Source: Sisyra terminalis
Lineage: Eukaryota > Arthropoda > Insecta > Neuroptera > Sisyridae
Assembly (NCBI GenBank): GCA_958496175.1
Contig: OY292275.1
Location: 44,655,701 to 44,719,700 of the forward strand
Direction: 5' to 3'
DNA: 64,000 bases
Part shown: positions 12,086-25,766 of the stretch, one piece after another
Position numbering within the stretch: the first letter of the stretch is position 1
Layout: each line of letters opens with the position of its first letter
The notes under the pieces: model-generated
The model's input: the letters and a program-made list of their open reading frames with translations, nothing else
The model's database searches: none
What the model was told of the DNA's origin: nothing
Position numbers and translations under genes: made by a program

Positions 12086-12634
12086 CTACGGGGTCATCAA
12101 CGTGATCGATATAGGTCCCTTAGGCGTCAATTGGGGATCGAAGGGAAACAGTTTTTTATATGCAAACAACACATACATAACTGGGTAAAATGATATTTTT
12201 TAATGGACTTATAATAAATTTACTATCAGTTTCATTACCAAAAACAAATTAATAAATGTGTATTTATTTGAGAGACAAAAAAAAATTCTTACTGTCCAGA
12301 ATAAACATTTAAAATTATTATTCTAATTTAATTGAGTAATAATTCTTTTGAATGATTGTGGAAAAAATTATTTATTTTGTGCAAACCACGTTTTTCAATC
12401 CATACAATCGTTTGTTATTTTATTTATTTTGTTCCTTTATTGTTTTTCGTAGCCTACTACTAATATTTTACATTGTGAAGCATGCTAAACATATATATTC
12501 AATAAAAATCATAAAATAAATGTGTAGATTCAGACTGTTTTATTTTAATTTACTGAATATTACTTTTATGGAGATCGATGAGAGATTTCAAAAAATTGTA
12601 GGGGTCGATGATTAAAAAAGTTTAACGACCCCTG
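12086..12634. mobile_element. Possible non-autonomous hAT-like element
   Basis: The right end GTTTAACGACCCCTG is a typical hAT-like terminus and is preceded by a GGGGTCGATGATT block. The proposed left end TACGGGGTCATCAACGTGATC is a poor match, and no convincing target duplication was found. Boundaries are tentative. Confidence 0.3.
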
Positions 12635-12642
12635 GTCTATAC

Positions 12643-13300
12643 TAGTCTTTATGTCATAATTCTGTTTAGGTAATCACCAGTAATCACCAATACCCCTTAC
12701 CAACTGCAAAAGTGTGTTTTGTATATAAAATTGGCTTAATAACACTAAATTAAGATAAATGCTTTTAATATTACTTTATCCAATGATTTGGCAATAAAAT
12801 TAAAGCTTGCAACAAATATAGTGTTTAAAATTTGTTACGTGATACCAGAACATTAAAAATTTTCTGTATTTTTTTTTCACAAATCTTAGTTATCCCGTTA
12901 CTAGATAGTAGTTTCCGCGTAAAATATCCCTTTCGGTGAAAATAAGTTTTCCTCCCAAAAATGTTCTCCCGGATAAAAATTCTGTCGGCACTCATGCGAC
13001 AATTGGAAATCAATGTAGACAACCAATTCTTTTTGTACAGATAAGTCAAGTTATCAAAAAAGATTATGTTAGAATTTCTATTTTACATGCCATGACAAAA
13101 ATGTCGATCGCTAGATTTTGGGGAGTTCATGATGCCGAGTGGAAATCTCGGGTTTGCTATAAAAGTTATGTAATAGTTTTCGAGGAAATTGTCCTTTTTG
13201 AGTCATAAATTTTTATGGAGGGCTTTTAATAGGGTGGGAGGAGGTGGATTGGAGTGGGGGGGTAGATTCTAGTTTGGTGGACAACTTTTTCCGGTTCCGC
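12643..13300. other. Gene-free stretch with a G-rich patch
   Basis: Open frames of 74-90 codons on both strands show no recognisable domain. Bases 13232-13262 on plus carry repeated GG/GGG runs ending in seven G, a possible G-quadruplex next to the promoter-like region. Confidence 0.4.
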
Positions 13301-13790
13301 GATCTTTTTTCGAATTTTGCTGGGCGCTTGCGTTTGATTTGAATTGAAATTGAGGCGATGAGTCACTCACACATGCTAGAGCCGTGGACCTCTTCTGTTG
13401 GAAGGGGATTCCAAGTGCGGTGAGCGTGCATCGTGTTTTCCCCGATCGAAGTCATTCATAAACGATATGGGAGGAAACCGCGTGCGCCACTGGATTCCCA
13501 CCAATACATACAATGACCGGAGAATTAGTTAGTCACTAGCGTAGGTTCTCCGATCCACGGATACTAATAAGTTACACCTACATAGGTATAGGACTCTATA
13601 TAGGTGTGTGTGTAGCTGACGTCACTAGTCGCCTGTCCGCGCGACCGCTTGGTGGCTTTGTCCAATGAAAGACGCCAAGCGACCCGACTACGTCGTCGCC
13701 GATCGCAGAACAGTTTCGAACGACGTTGAGTGCGGTACCCTCATCGACGCGTTGATATATTTTTTAATCCGCAACGTCTCTAACCAGTCA
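13301..13790 (+). promoter_or_regulatory. Promoter-like CpG-rich region with CRE and CCAAT box
   Basis: G+C and CpG content rise sharply here. A perfect CRE/ATF palindrome TGACGTCA lies at 13617-13624 and a CCAAT box at 13662-13666, followed by CpG-rich sequence. Downstream the plus strand becomes A/C-rich and leader-like. The nearest plus-strand coding exon is at 29362, so this is proposed as the promoter of the two-TM protein gene. The start site itself was not identified. Confidence 0.45.
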
Positions 13791-14110
13791 CCTGCATATA
13801 CAACGCAACAAAAACAACCAAAAAATCAAACCAAATCCGTCCATACTTCATCAAACTCGTCTCCCATTTACGCATTCTCCATACAAAAAAAAAACTTTTT
13901 CGTTTCGTTTTTGGTGATATTTTAAAGCAAGTGACCCAACCACATTTGGTTCACAGTCCTCTACTGCTTCGCTTAAAAGTCTTCACCGACTTCACCATTT
14001 GCCAATATTTTTGTTTATAATTTTAAGTGTGTGAAATTTAACGCATTAGTGTCTACATATAAACCGCAGTGTCGTGATCTTATTGTGATACCATTTGTAT
14101 TTCATTACAA
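13780..14110 (+). other. Putative non-coding first exon with strong donor
   Basis: A/C-rich leader-like sequence ends at CATTACAA|GTAAGTATTT, a near-consensus splice donor whose GT is at 14111. An 86-codon open frame starting at 13665 lacks protein-like composition, so the exon is probably 5' UTR. The first plausible downstream acceptor with an attached coding exon on this strand is at 29351. The left boundary is a guess. Confidence 0.4.
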
Positions 14111-17105
14111 GTAAGTATTTGGATTTCTCTTCTATTTCTTATTTAAACTAGCCTTGATTTGTCTATCGCAAAATCTATCCATAAAAATCAGTACCTGAAT
14201 AACCTCACTTTCTAACCATAACACGAGCTGATAAAAACCACCCCTATTGTATCTAAAAAAAGAAGCTATATATACCTATACAGATGCATGGGAGCGAGAC
14301 AAACAAACAAGGGTAGTTCGTATTCAAGGTTAATGCCTTCAATTTTAGATACTTTAATCAAAGCTAGTGCAATTTACTTGAAAGACTCGTTCAAGGTGGA
14401 TGTAGAACTAATAACGGGAATTCCACCCTTAATAAAATGCCCCCGGATACTTCTAGGCCAGGTGAGACCAAGTTTGAAGGCTAAGGTTTGTCAAGGTTTA
14501 TTTTACTGCAACATAAATGTAGTAGCCGTATAGGTAATGCAATATGCGGAAATTTATTATTGGTTCTCTACTATTGATTGCGTTTTTTTAATAGTCGTTT
14601 GTTTTAAAGTTGTGATAAGAAGGCAATTGTGTGAAGGTTTTTGAAAAATTCGGAAATTTTTACAAAACAGTGAATCTGTAATGTTTTTCTTTTGTTTCCC
14701 TTTCTTTTCTCCCTCCAATTGTCGTCGCGCACGAGTGAATTTTCTCGTATGAACGTCTAAGAAAAAAAAACAAGCGAAAGAGAAAACAAATGAGAATCTT
14801 ACTACATAAAGACTAAAGTATAAGATATATACGTAAGTTTATTGAATCTGGGAGTCAAACCAGTTCAAAAATAAAAAAAAGATATATATAGTTAGTATAT
14901 AACTATTGAAATCTGCTTTAAAAAGCACCAATGAACGTATTGACGTAAAAATAAACATCAAGAAAATAAATAAATTAGCAAGAAAATTAGTCACAGTCGC
15001 TGACGATTTATATATTCGTTAAATTTACCTTTTATCTTGAATATTAAAATCATGATTTTATGATAAATAAAAAAAAATATAGTACCTAGTACTCATTGTT
15101 TATTTTTCACATGAGTCATCTTTAGCATGATCCAGTTGGCTGATCTATTTATTACTTATAGATTAAGCCAGCTATGGAAATTGTTGCCAATACCATACTA
15201 AAGAGTTGGTGGGTATTAAGGCCAAGTTAAAGGAAATAAAATATATAAATATAATTATTTTTGCAACTCATTAATTCTTTGAATCATAAACTTACAATTA
15301 AACAGACTTAAATATGCTCAATCTTATCTTCCAATCCAATTTTGTATTTTTATTTGGAGAAATGTTATGATTTAATTATTCGCGGAACCAAAATATAAAC
15401 ATAGCCATATGTTTTGTTTTAAAATTTATGTCGAATAAACATTTGCTCAATTTTTCACTTGTAACGGAAACTCATTCATTTGTTACTGTTTTTTTTTTAA
15501 CAAAAATGAAAGTTAGCAAATAAAGTTAATTCACTCATTTTGAATATTATTTGGATTATCATTTTAGCGGATAGAACCCTTTTCAGGAGTATATTAGCGA
15601 AGAATTAATGCCGGAAGTATTAGATAATGAAATTAAATCTAACAGTTTACAGTCTAACTATATCAAATGTGTAATCCAATCACAGGAAATACGAGTGAGT
15701 CATTTGTTAAAACAAAAGCAAAAATGTAGGCGGCGCGTTTTAATGAAGAAAATATAATTAAAATTTTACATTCGGCGTAATTAGAAATTATCTACTTAAT
15801 TCATAATATAATGAAAGTGATAATTTCAAGTCTCATTAAGCCATAAATGTTGTAGACTGTAGCCGTTAAAGATATTGAAAATCATTGTAAACAAATGAAT
15901 GGTTTTAAAAACAAAATTTGATGGTTTGGAAGTCTGAAAATTCAGGCTAAAAATAATTTTGATACAAATCATTATGATTTTATTATTTATTATGAGGGTA
16001 ATTTAGTAGAATGATTGGAATAGTATATTCAGTAAACGACCACCATGGGTTTTGCTACCACATATTATTTTAATAGTTTTGCAGAACTGTACCTAACTGA
16101 ATTTCGTAGATACATTTAATTTTGTTTAACTATTATAATAATCACAGTCGCTACATAATATAACTACTTTTTTCGTCACATAACATGCAGCTTAGTAAAG
16201 ATCATTTATAGCTTAAATGATTTTCTTTTGGCCTTATTTTTGGTTTTAGTGGACAGAATTATTATCCAAGTGCTGAATTAATATTTCATCTTTGATTTTT
16301 TTGAAGTCTTACATTTACATCTGCAAATCTACAACTACCCACATCCTAAAGAAAATTGAAGGTTTATTCAACCAAATTCAACGACCTTTATGCAAAACGG
16401 AATATATAATGTAAAAAATCACGCTAGCGCTTGATTTTATTTTAAAATCTTAGTTAAAAAGTTGATTAGTCTTTACTAAAGAAGTTTTTGGTTATAAGGA
16501 ATGCTAAGGGAAAAGTAAATAGTGGTCTGGAAAATCAGGGAATTTGTGTTGAGGAAATAACAGAATACCTGTTTTAGAAAAGTTGCTACTCGGATTACGA
16601 ATTCTGAGCCACGGTTCCTCTTCTTTTTCATATTCGCAATTTTATAGTGATGGCACTAAGTAAGTCGAAGAATTTTATATCACTGACTCAAGGATAATTT
16701 TGTTTTTTAAACTTATACAGACTAAAAGTTCCACAAATATACGTTATATTGATAAATTTCGATCTATGGAAGGAAAATTCTGTTCAAAAATCTCAATCTT
16801 TTCTAATTTTTTTTGCAACCTTAACATTTTCTTCGTTCATTTAGAAATGCAACCTATACTACACGGTTTTCAAAAAAAAATTCTTGTGGAATCTTTAAGA
16901 AAGTTTTTATGAATCTTGGAACCAGCTTGTCATAGTTAAAGCAGTTCTAAACTAGGTTAGTAGTAGTAGATATTTTAGACAGACATTGATATCTGCGTTA
17001 ACATTAGTGTTGAATATAATACCTTTGACAAGAATATTGGACTGAGTTAATAACAAATTTATTAGTATATACAGTAAATGTCTTTCATTAGTTTATCTTT
17101 TATTA

Positions 17106-17165
17106 TCTTCCAAATTTTTTCCATAGAACCCCAGAGTTTTTTGGAACTCACTTTGAGAACCACTG
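17106..17165. mobile_element. Isolated hAT-like terminus
   Basis: The reverse complement reads CAGTGGTTCTCAAAGTGAG and continues GGTTCTATGG, a typical hAT non-autonomous end. No matching opposite end was located, so this is probably a truncated copy. Confidence 0.45.
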
Positions 17166-17251
17166 CTCTATTATGAAAATCAGGGTTGGGGAACCCTAGA
17201 CTTATTGACAACTTGAAAATGTTCGCTCAGGACTTTTTTAACGACCCCAAA

Positions 17252-17410
17252 ATCTGGCAACGTTTCATTTTTTAATTTGTTTTAAATTTAGTTCGCGATA
17301 TTGTTGTTAATTCAATTCTTACATCGTATAACTTTTCATTTTGTAGCCTTTGTCTCGATTTACTCGAAATAAATTAAAATGAAGTAGAAATTGAAACTTG
17401 GCCAGATTTT
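17252..17410. repeat. TGGCAACGTT palindromic repeat, copy 1
   Basis: It starts ATCTGGCAACGTTTCATT and ends ...GAAACTTGGCCAGATTTTG, with inner inverted TTCGCGATA / TACTCGAAAT blocks. Unit order matches copies at 27832, 28060 and 54660. No coding capacity; a MITE-like family about 160-170 bp long. Confidence 0.7.
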
Positions 17411-19486
17411 GATGTCGCTAAAAGGGACTTGTATCGATTTTTTATAACTATTTTTTTTTTCTGAGGGTGTTGTAATATCACAATACCTATGCACCAGCTA
17501 TCACTAAACTTTCCAACTGATGTTAAATTGGCATGGTTGAATTAGAATGTATGAATTTCAAATTTGAAAAACGAGTTTTTAATATTTACCTTGATTTTAA
17601 AGGTCGTTAAAAGATTTTTTGGTTAATTTCTCTGAAACAGTTAAAATTAAACTTTCAGTCAAGCCGAAATACGTTAATGACAATCATTTAGGAGCAGAAC
17701 GATTTTTGGTTCCAATTTTATTAATTTTTAGGTTTTTAAAGTCTTCTGTATTGTATGTAGAAAACGTATTTTAGGTATTTGAAGTATAAAGTATAAAGAG
17801 GTTTATAAAAAAATATACCTATAGCTAACGAAACTATCGTTCCATGTACTATGGAAACAACATCCGACGACTGTACTAAATTTTGATCGGCAATTTTGGG
17901 AATTGTGAGACGTGTTTATTTAGAACAAGAGCTTAAACTAACGAAATTTCAACCACTATTAGCGTTGGGATCGATTCAGTTGTCCCTACCATGACTTCGC
18001 TCCCGGCGAATAAATGTATACATTAGCAAAATCGAACTAACATTAATCTTAGGTGACAATAAGTTAAGTGAATTGGAGGAAAATATGAGTCAACTTATGA
18101 AAGAGAAATTTTCAATGAGATCCCATTACGACAAGATTGTCAACGCAAATAAATCAGATTAGTCTTAATATTTCTTCCAATCGTGAATTTCTCAAAAAAC
18201 CGATAGATACATTATACATTAATCAATAGAAATGTCACTGAACCAATCCGATTTGATCAGTCCAATTGCTTTTCTCTTCTATCTGATTTCAAACGTAACT
18301 CGATCCATTGATGAGTTACACAATCGAAGCACATTTGGTTTGTTAAAAAAATAACCTTTCACTCTGAAATCTCAGCCAATAAAGTTTCATAAATGAAATA
18401 AACAATATCTTTGTCTACTCGACAAATGTTCTCTAATTGACAAATTACGTAAAATTTATTAGTTCTTTGTCTATAAATTATAAAAGAAGGCCAAAGACAA
18501 ATATAGAAAAACGTATATAAGTACAAATCAATTTAATGAACGCAAAAATGGAAAAAAGGGAAAAACACGACATAAGAAAACGAGTAAAATAAGCCATTAA
18601 AGCATTATTATTCAGTCACGACGCCTGTTGAGGCGAGGAACTTTGATTTTTCATATAGCAGAGAAAGAAAATAACAGAATGATTGTTTATTGAATCAAAA
18701 AACTGTACAGACATTATTGATTTTGTTAATTAGATCGTTTTTTGTTCGGGAAAACAAAATTTTTCGACGCATGTGATTGGCCTCGAGGCTCAAAAAAAAA
18801 ATCCAAGGCAGACGAGACTAGTGTGGTTTAAAGAACTGAATGATTTCCACTTAGTGACTAACTATACTTGGATCGGTTCGCAAAAAAGCCAAAAGGTAGT
18901 GTGAACGTTCGAACAATAAGTATGGGTACAGTTCTTTGGTTTTGGTTAGAGGAAAAAATTTAAATTATCAATTACAAAGTCTAAATGTTCAAGTTTGTTT
19001 TATTAAGAGTGACACTAACAAGAAAAAAACGTTACAATGTAATAGTTGCAACCTCTAAACATACACAGTAAAAACAAATTACATAATGTTTCTTTGATGC
19101 ACGAGTTGTAAGAATCATGTTATAGCTAAAGACAACAATTTTTTTTCTCCTCAATAAATCAGGTCAATTCAAAAAATTGCATGTAGAACATAAGAATTTA
19201 AAATTGTTGGAATTTTTAAGGGTTCCGTAGAAGTTTACTACCGGTCTCTAAAGTTTCAAAAGTAAATGGTTCTACGAAAAAAATATTTATTTTTGTGTTA
19301 ACACAAATTTTACTAGGTAATAGCACATGTAGTAGTTTAAATATACAAAATTTGAAAAGATACCGTCCTAGGATTTCCTCTTTTTTTCAAATACATTGAT
19401 ACTGCCTCTCTTGCATTATTATCTGGGACGAGAATTTTTAAAACATACCTATGTCCTCTAGCAAAAATACAAAAAAACATCATTAA

Positions 19487-19885
19487 TAAAAATATTAAAA
19501 AAAAAAGATTTAAAACCTCGCTTGTGTTGGTAAAATGCAATAAAAAAGTTAAAAGTAAATATTTATAGACTGAATCTTAGTACTGATTTTACCATCGATA
19601 TGAAGACGATATTAGCCAATTTATGAGAATAGTAAGCTTTCTAGTTGTACATCAAAGCGAAGGGTGTTCCATATTATCAAATTGTAAACAAAATTACGCC
19701 CCTCGCTTTGATACATATGTAACTAGGTAGCTTACTATTCTCATTAATTGGCTAATATTACCTTAATATCAATGGTAATATCAGTACTAAGATTCAGTTC
19801 ATAAATTTATTTTTTTACTTTTTAGTGCATTTTATCAACACAAGCGAGGTTTTTAAAATCTTTTTTACATATTTTAATTTCTCCT
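19487..19885. repeat. 400-bp palindromic element
   Basis: The left arm (about 19487-19661) and right arm (about 19697-19885) are diverged inverted copies. Shared blocks include ACCTCGCTTGTGTTG, GAATCTTAGTACTGAT, GAGAATAGTAAGCT and ATCAAAGCGA, with a short spacer between. It is probably a fold-back MITE. Its transcript would form a long hairpin. Confidence 0.8.
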
Positions 19886-20384
19886 TTTTAGTCTTTCAAT
19901 GTGTTCTAAATATCAATTGTGTCAATGATTACTTCAAATTTGAACTAACCGATTATCGTCATTAGTTTCAACTGTTATTGCGATTTTATTCAATTGCCAA
20001 ATTTGCCATTTATCAGTTTTTGACGGGCAGTTATTATTAGTTTATATTAACTGATATTTGTGCCATAAAGTATAATGATCATATTAACTTCAATAAGTAC
20101 TTAAGACTCATTTTTTACTTGCGCTTTCGAAGATAGGCAACAGGAGTTTCTTTCAATGGTTATATACTTAATTAAAGTAGAAATACTTGGAGGTTTTTAA
20201 ATTTTACGACAGATTCATGCATTGTCATCGAAAGTAAGCAGGTATGACAAAATTCACCACGATAAATTACTGGAAAATAGTTGAAAAATGAAATTATAAG
20301 TTCCGTACTTTACAAACAAACTAACGACAAAGTGATAAAATGTGGCTCCTTACTTATCTACTTATCAAAACAATAATTATTTTA

Positions 20385-20577
20385 AGGCCGATATTTTCAC
20401 TCATGGATAGATAGATCATATCCTTAAGATATCTATTTAAAAGATAAATATTTGTCTGTTTGATAACTCCTACAGATATTATTATTTCTAGGTAAATATA
20501 GACATCTTTTCGCTATCCTCCAGGTAAAATTTATCCGGAAGATAAATGTCACTTTCTAGATGTGAAAATACTAGCTC
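20385..20577. mobile_element. TTA-flanked MITE, copy 1
   Basis: Terminal inverted repeats AGGCCGATATTTTCAC and GAGCTAGTATTTTCAC (reversed right end) lie immediately inside TTA trinucleotides on both sides. The same ends and flanks occur at 41843-42028. A 3-bp TTA target duplication is typical of PIF/Harbinger-type elements. No open frame. Confidence 0.7.
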
Positions 20578-20668
20578 TTAGTCTATAATTTTTCTAAAGA
20601 ACAGAATTTATTTGTTTTGATTAAATTAAAGTTTTATTCCGTAAGATGCAGTCTCTGAAGGTTTAAAC

Positions 20669-20693
20669 CAGAGGTTCTCAACCTTTTTGAGCT
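20669..20693. mobile_element. Isolated hAT-like terminus
   Basis: CAGAGGTTCTCAACCTTTTT is a typical hAT-like end. A matching opposite terminus was not found nearby. Confidence 0.35.
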
Positions 20694-23600
20694 TTAAATT
20701 ACATTCTTGAATCTCATTAGGACGACGATCAATTTTATTTTAAATTATAACGTACACTTTCAAGTGCTAAGAAGAAACAAAGCAAATAATATTATCCTGT
20801 CAATGTCAAAAGAAGAGCCCAAAGAAATTATTTCTCACTTTAACAAAAATATGTATTATGTCATATGATTTCATTGGTATTGATTGAAATACTTCAATAT
20901 TCTAAGTTTTGATGGATGCTAGATAGATTCTACCTCTACAAAAAATTAAATAAAGATGGCAAACAGTTATATACAGTGCGTATGCCATTTGTATACAGCT
21001 TACGGGATTTAAATGCTTGTAAATTTTTAGGATATAAATTTAAGTAGAGTATTAAAATAACAATAACGTTTACAATATAAGTATGCTTTATTCCTCCAAA
21101 CCTCGTCTTTGCGAACATAAAGTAAATATTTCTAGATTTTTGGTAGCCAGTTTATATACAAAATTAATGCAATATTTTTGTGATAATCTATAAGGTCAAT
21201 GGTTAGGGTTAAGGAAATATAGGTGAAAACCTACCTTTGTGATACGATAAACGAAAATGTCTCAAAAACCAAATTTATTTGCAACATCGAAAACAAATAT
21301 CTTCAAATGTAACTCTAGTTTTATATTATTTATGAGTAGTCATTCATAAAGTATGTGGAAGACTAGTTTTGGCATTTTTAAAAAGTCCTTCCTTAATAAC
21401 ACATTGTATTATACTAATTATAAAAAAAAAATGTTATAATAAGAAATTTGTTACTCCCTCATTCCAAAGTAACATACGTAGTTTAAAATTAATGTTCCCC
21501 ATGTGTATAAATAATTTTTTTATTAAAACGGCTGCCACCAATGTTCTTAGATGTAATTTTAATGCTCGTTTATAACTTTTCTCAATTTATAACTAAACCT
21601 AACATAACCTGTTAATAACTGACTCTATTTAGGAAACAAAATCAAAATGGCTCTCCTAGCAATCATTACAAATGTCCCATAATAAAAGATCGCTAAATGG
21701 AATTCCTCTTTTTCTCGTGCTCATCCGGTTATTCCTTATATGTATAAAATCCAGCCATAATATTATCAAAATGATTTGTTCCTAAACGTTTCAAAATGTA
21801 AGAACAAGTGAGGTATAGAGGTATAGCACCTCACACAGCGAATTAAAAAAAACGAGTCATTATACAATTAACAACCACTAAATCAGGTCCATTTGTGCAT
21901 CGCATATTAAATGTTAATTATAGATATTAAAATGATTAATTCAATTCACGTGCTACTCTTTCTCTATTCACTGCCAGTGCAAATATGAAAGCAAAAGCAA
22001 CAAACAAACCATCCAAAAATAGAATAGAAATATAAATTATTGGCAATTATAAATTCAAAAAAGGCACTTCGATTATTATCATCGCTTTTGAAAAAAGGAT
22101 ATCCTGTGGCAATTGTCATTAGTATTCTGTTTTTTTTCTGTTTGTTTAACTCAATTGTCCCTTGTTACGATTTCATTTGTTTTCTGTTTTCAGTGGATTT
22201 AAACATCCAGAGATCGACGAGATATGATTGAAGAAAAGGTTCGTTGTACCAAAGAACTTGAATCAAGAGTTGCTTTTTTATTTCTCTGGTTGTTTTTTTT
22301 ATTACATACACGCCAATATATTGATTTAGTGGCCAATGAAGGCCGTCATGTCTCGATATTTCAAGAAGTATTTTCTCTCTTATTAAATAATTAAGCGTAT
22401 TGGAAAAATATTACAAAAACGAATAAACGTGCAAAATAATAGCGACATTAACAAAAATCAAGACTCACTTATTTGGAGTTGTACAAAAGAATAATTAAAT
22501 CATAGTTTAAAAAAAATTAATTGGTTAATAATGCAAATATTAAGAAGTTACACAATTTAACCACTTTATGCTCATTATCTCATCTAAATAATGACAATTT
22601 TATGGGCTTAGGAAAAGAAATATATTAGTTCAATCCAATTGAAAAATCTTTAATTTTTCACAAATTAAACGGTAAACAAAGAAGTCATTTTAATTTATAG
22701 TTGCGATCTTTTCAAATTAAAAAGTAAAAGTTTTCGAAAAAAATTCCACTATTGTCGTCTATTGTCTATACAAGATCTCTAAGAAACACGTGAAATAGTT
22801 TCCAAATCAAATTATATACTATACAAAGTCGATGTTCAATATTTGGATTATTAGTGAACAAGTAGAAGAAAAGACCGAAGCCACTTTCTCTGATATTCTG
22901 ATTTTTATATTAGTTTGGTGTTTTGTTACGAAATTCAAAATAGCTTTTTGTGAGTCACACAATCGATCAAAGACGGAAGAAACGGAATTAATGAGCCGCA
23001 TGAAAGTGAAAAAAATAATAACTTTATTTATATTCATAGGGCAGCCTTAATCAGGGGAGTACCGAAAATGTTTTTTTTAATTGTTTTTTACCGTCGCTTT
23101 TATAAGTACTAAGATTTCTAGCGATTCTAGGGGTAATAAAAATCCGTAATCGAGAAATATCGAAAATTTGCTTGATACGAAAGTCAAACCCAAAACCTAC
23201 CAGTTTTAGAGCAGTCATCTTGGCCACTAGTAGTCTAATGGAATTGAAGCATCCTATTTTCGTTAATAGGAAATATATTATGTTATTGAAATAAAATCTT
23301 AAAAATTAAAGGATTTTATGCAGCTTAGCAGCTTAAGCTGGGTAAGCTTTGCTTAGGAAATAGTATAAGTAAATCACCAATTTTGAGAATTTTAAGTTAA
23401 TAATTTGTAGAGGCTCACAACATTGATTCAAATTATCTTATAATGATTAGGAATCAAAAGCAGAGCTTTTGATTGATTGATGATTAACGAAATAGTAAAT
23501 GATATGAATGGATGAAAGTCACAGTGGTGTAAGTCATATTATCTTAGCTATCCAGGAAACAACACGGTGCAAAATATTATAATAGATTTAGATTTAGATT

Positions 23601-25671
23601 TAGGGACTCTATTTAGATTAAAACCTGGAATGCATAAAGCTTTGAAATGAACTGTTTTTCCTTGAAGGTACAGTGATTACAGTTTAACTCACTTCTCCCA
23701 AAAAACAACTTACACCCTCAACAGTTTTATTGTAGTATATGTATTTGGTTTTAAATTCGCTAGTTTCATAGTCTATAGGTTACTTATGTACTAATGAACT
23801 TATATTTGGTTCTTTTAAAAAGTGATTTACCATATCGGGAAAAAAGGTTATTAACTTCAGAAAGATTATCAACCCTTAATCTAGACCTTAGATCTACGAA
23901 CCTAGAAGTGATGAGTTGAACCAAAACACAGCTTTTATTGCATTTTTGAAAACTAGACAAATGACCAGAGAAAATAAAGCCTTTTAGTCGTATTTCTTTT
24001 TCAGAATTCTTTTTTTAGGTATTACCTATCCTAGAAGGTCATTAACAAAAGAGGTCTCTGTAAAACTCAATTCCTGATTATGATTTGATTTCTGATCTAA
24101 AAGATATCCCATTTCCAATATGTTTCTCTAAGATCATACTATCTAAGCAGATTTTTCTAAAATAACTTAAAAATTATCGTGCTCATACAACTCATGAGTA
24201 TATTTAAACCGTATTATTTATCTCCATTACTAATAACAATAATCGTTCCATCCCGAATAACGTATAACCCAACAAAGCTATACCGAAAATATGTTTCGCT
24301 AAAAATCAATTAAGAAAAGTTTTCAATAAAATTAGGAAAACGGACGAGACTAGTTTGGTCGGTCTCTATATTAATTTCTACTGGCTTCCATATGTCCGAA
24401 ACCAAAAGTTTCTGTATACAATTCGCAACACAAGAAGACTTAAATGTTTATGCAAATTGCATCGATACAAAATAGACATTTCAAGTAAATAGTGAAAACA
24501 TGAAAATTTATGTTACTACATCGAACAAATAGTTTCAGTATTCAATTTCCAATTCCATAAAATGGTAACTACTAATCAACTCTAACATGTGGTCGGTTTT
24601 TGGTGTGATTTATTTGTCAGTTTGGATCCCAGAATTGGTGTTTCTTAGAACACACATTCTGTATTGCTTATTTAAATTTTTAGATATTTGAATAGTATAT
24701 TGGTATATTCAATTTCTTTTGGTCTTTTCGTTTTCTTGAATGCAACGCATGAGTTCAATTGAAGGTGGGCGATCCTGTTTTTTTCTTCAGTTTTCATCCC
24801 ACACAAATGGCGGAAAAAAGAAATCAGATTCTGATGCAAAAAAACACCCTTTTCCTTTTCGATTATGCTCGTTTGCTGCAGCAATAAACAACTGTCAATA
24901 TTTTGTTTTATTTGTTTATGAACTATATATAAGATTCGACTTTTCACTGGTTTTTAAGATAAAAACATAAAAAAAACGATGGGTAAAATAAGCATAAAAA
25001 CTTGACTCATATTTGAGACTTGTTATGTAACAAGTAGGTATTTGTAATATTTTTTTTTATTTTGATAGAAATATCAAGCTTACAAAATAATTGTAGTAAT
25101 TGGACACTCGTGTTCTCGGCCGATAGTTTTGAATTTCGAAATTCGATGCTGAGTCATCGGTAAAAATGCAAACACTTTCAAATCTAAATTATCTCATAGT
25201 CGTAGCACATATTATTATATACACATAACCGGAGTACTATAATAGGTACCATATAGCTCCCTATTCTGCCTCTTCCATCAATGTCATGTTAGTCTTTCTA
25301 ATCTTTTCTACTTCGCCTAGCATATTTCGCAACCTTTTTTCGTTTAGCCAAACTTACTTCCTCATTTTGTAGAAATGATTTTAAAAAAATATGTTGCAAT
25401 AGCTGTGATACTTATACATATGTGCTACGTTTTCTTATAAAACTCATTATACTTTTTTTCTTCAAAACCGATAAATTTAATGTTTTAAAAACAAGTTCTC
25501 TTCACTCAAGAATCAAAATCTTTTAAATATAAAATATTGAAAACAATTTTAACTGAAGAATCATTACATGAAAAATCATTGATTCAATGATAATATGAAA
25601 CGATGGAAAATTATTTCAAGTATTCACTAGGGCTCCTCATCTGAATATTTTTGTGAAACATTTTTTTTTCA

Positions 25672-25766
25672 AACAAAAAATCGTAGATGGAATAAAAACA
25701 AAGTAGAAAATGCAACGTTGCCAGATTTGACGGTTCTAAAAGGCACATGAACCAAAAATTATCTTA
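25672..25766. repeat. TGGCAACGTT repeat arm interrupted by mariner
   Basis: TCGTAGATGGAATAAAAAC, AAGTAGAAAATGCAACGTTG and TTGACGGTTCTAAAAG match the repeat at 27332-27420. The right part of the same arm resumes after the mariner at 26697, with CTGGAATTTGTACTGAAG. Confidence 0.7.
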
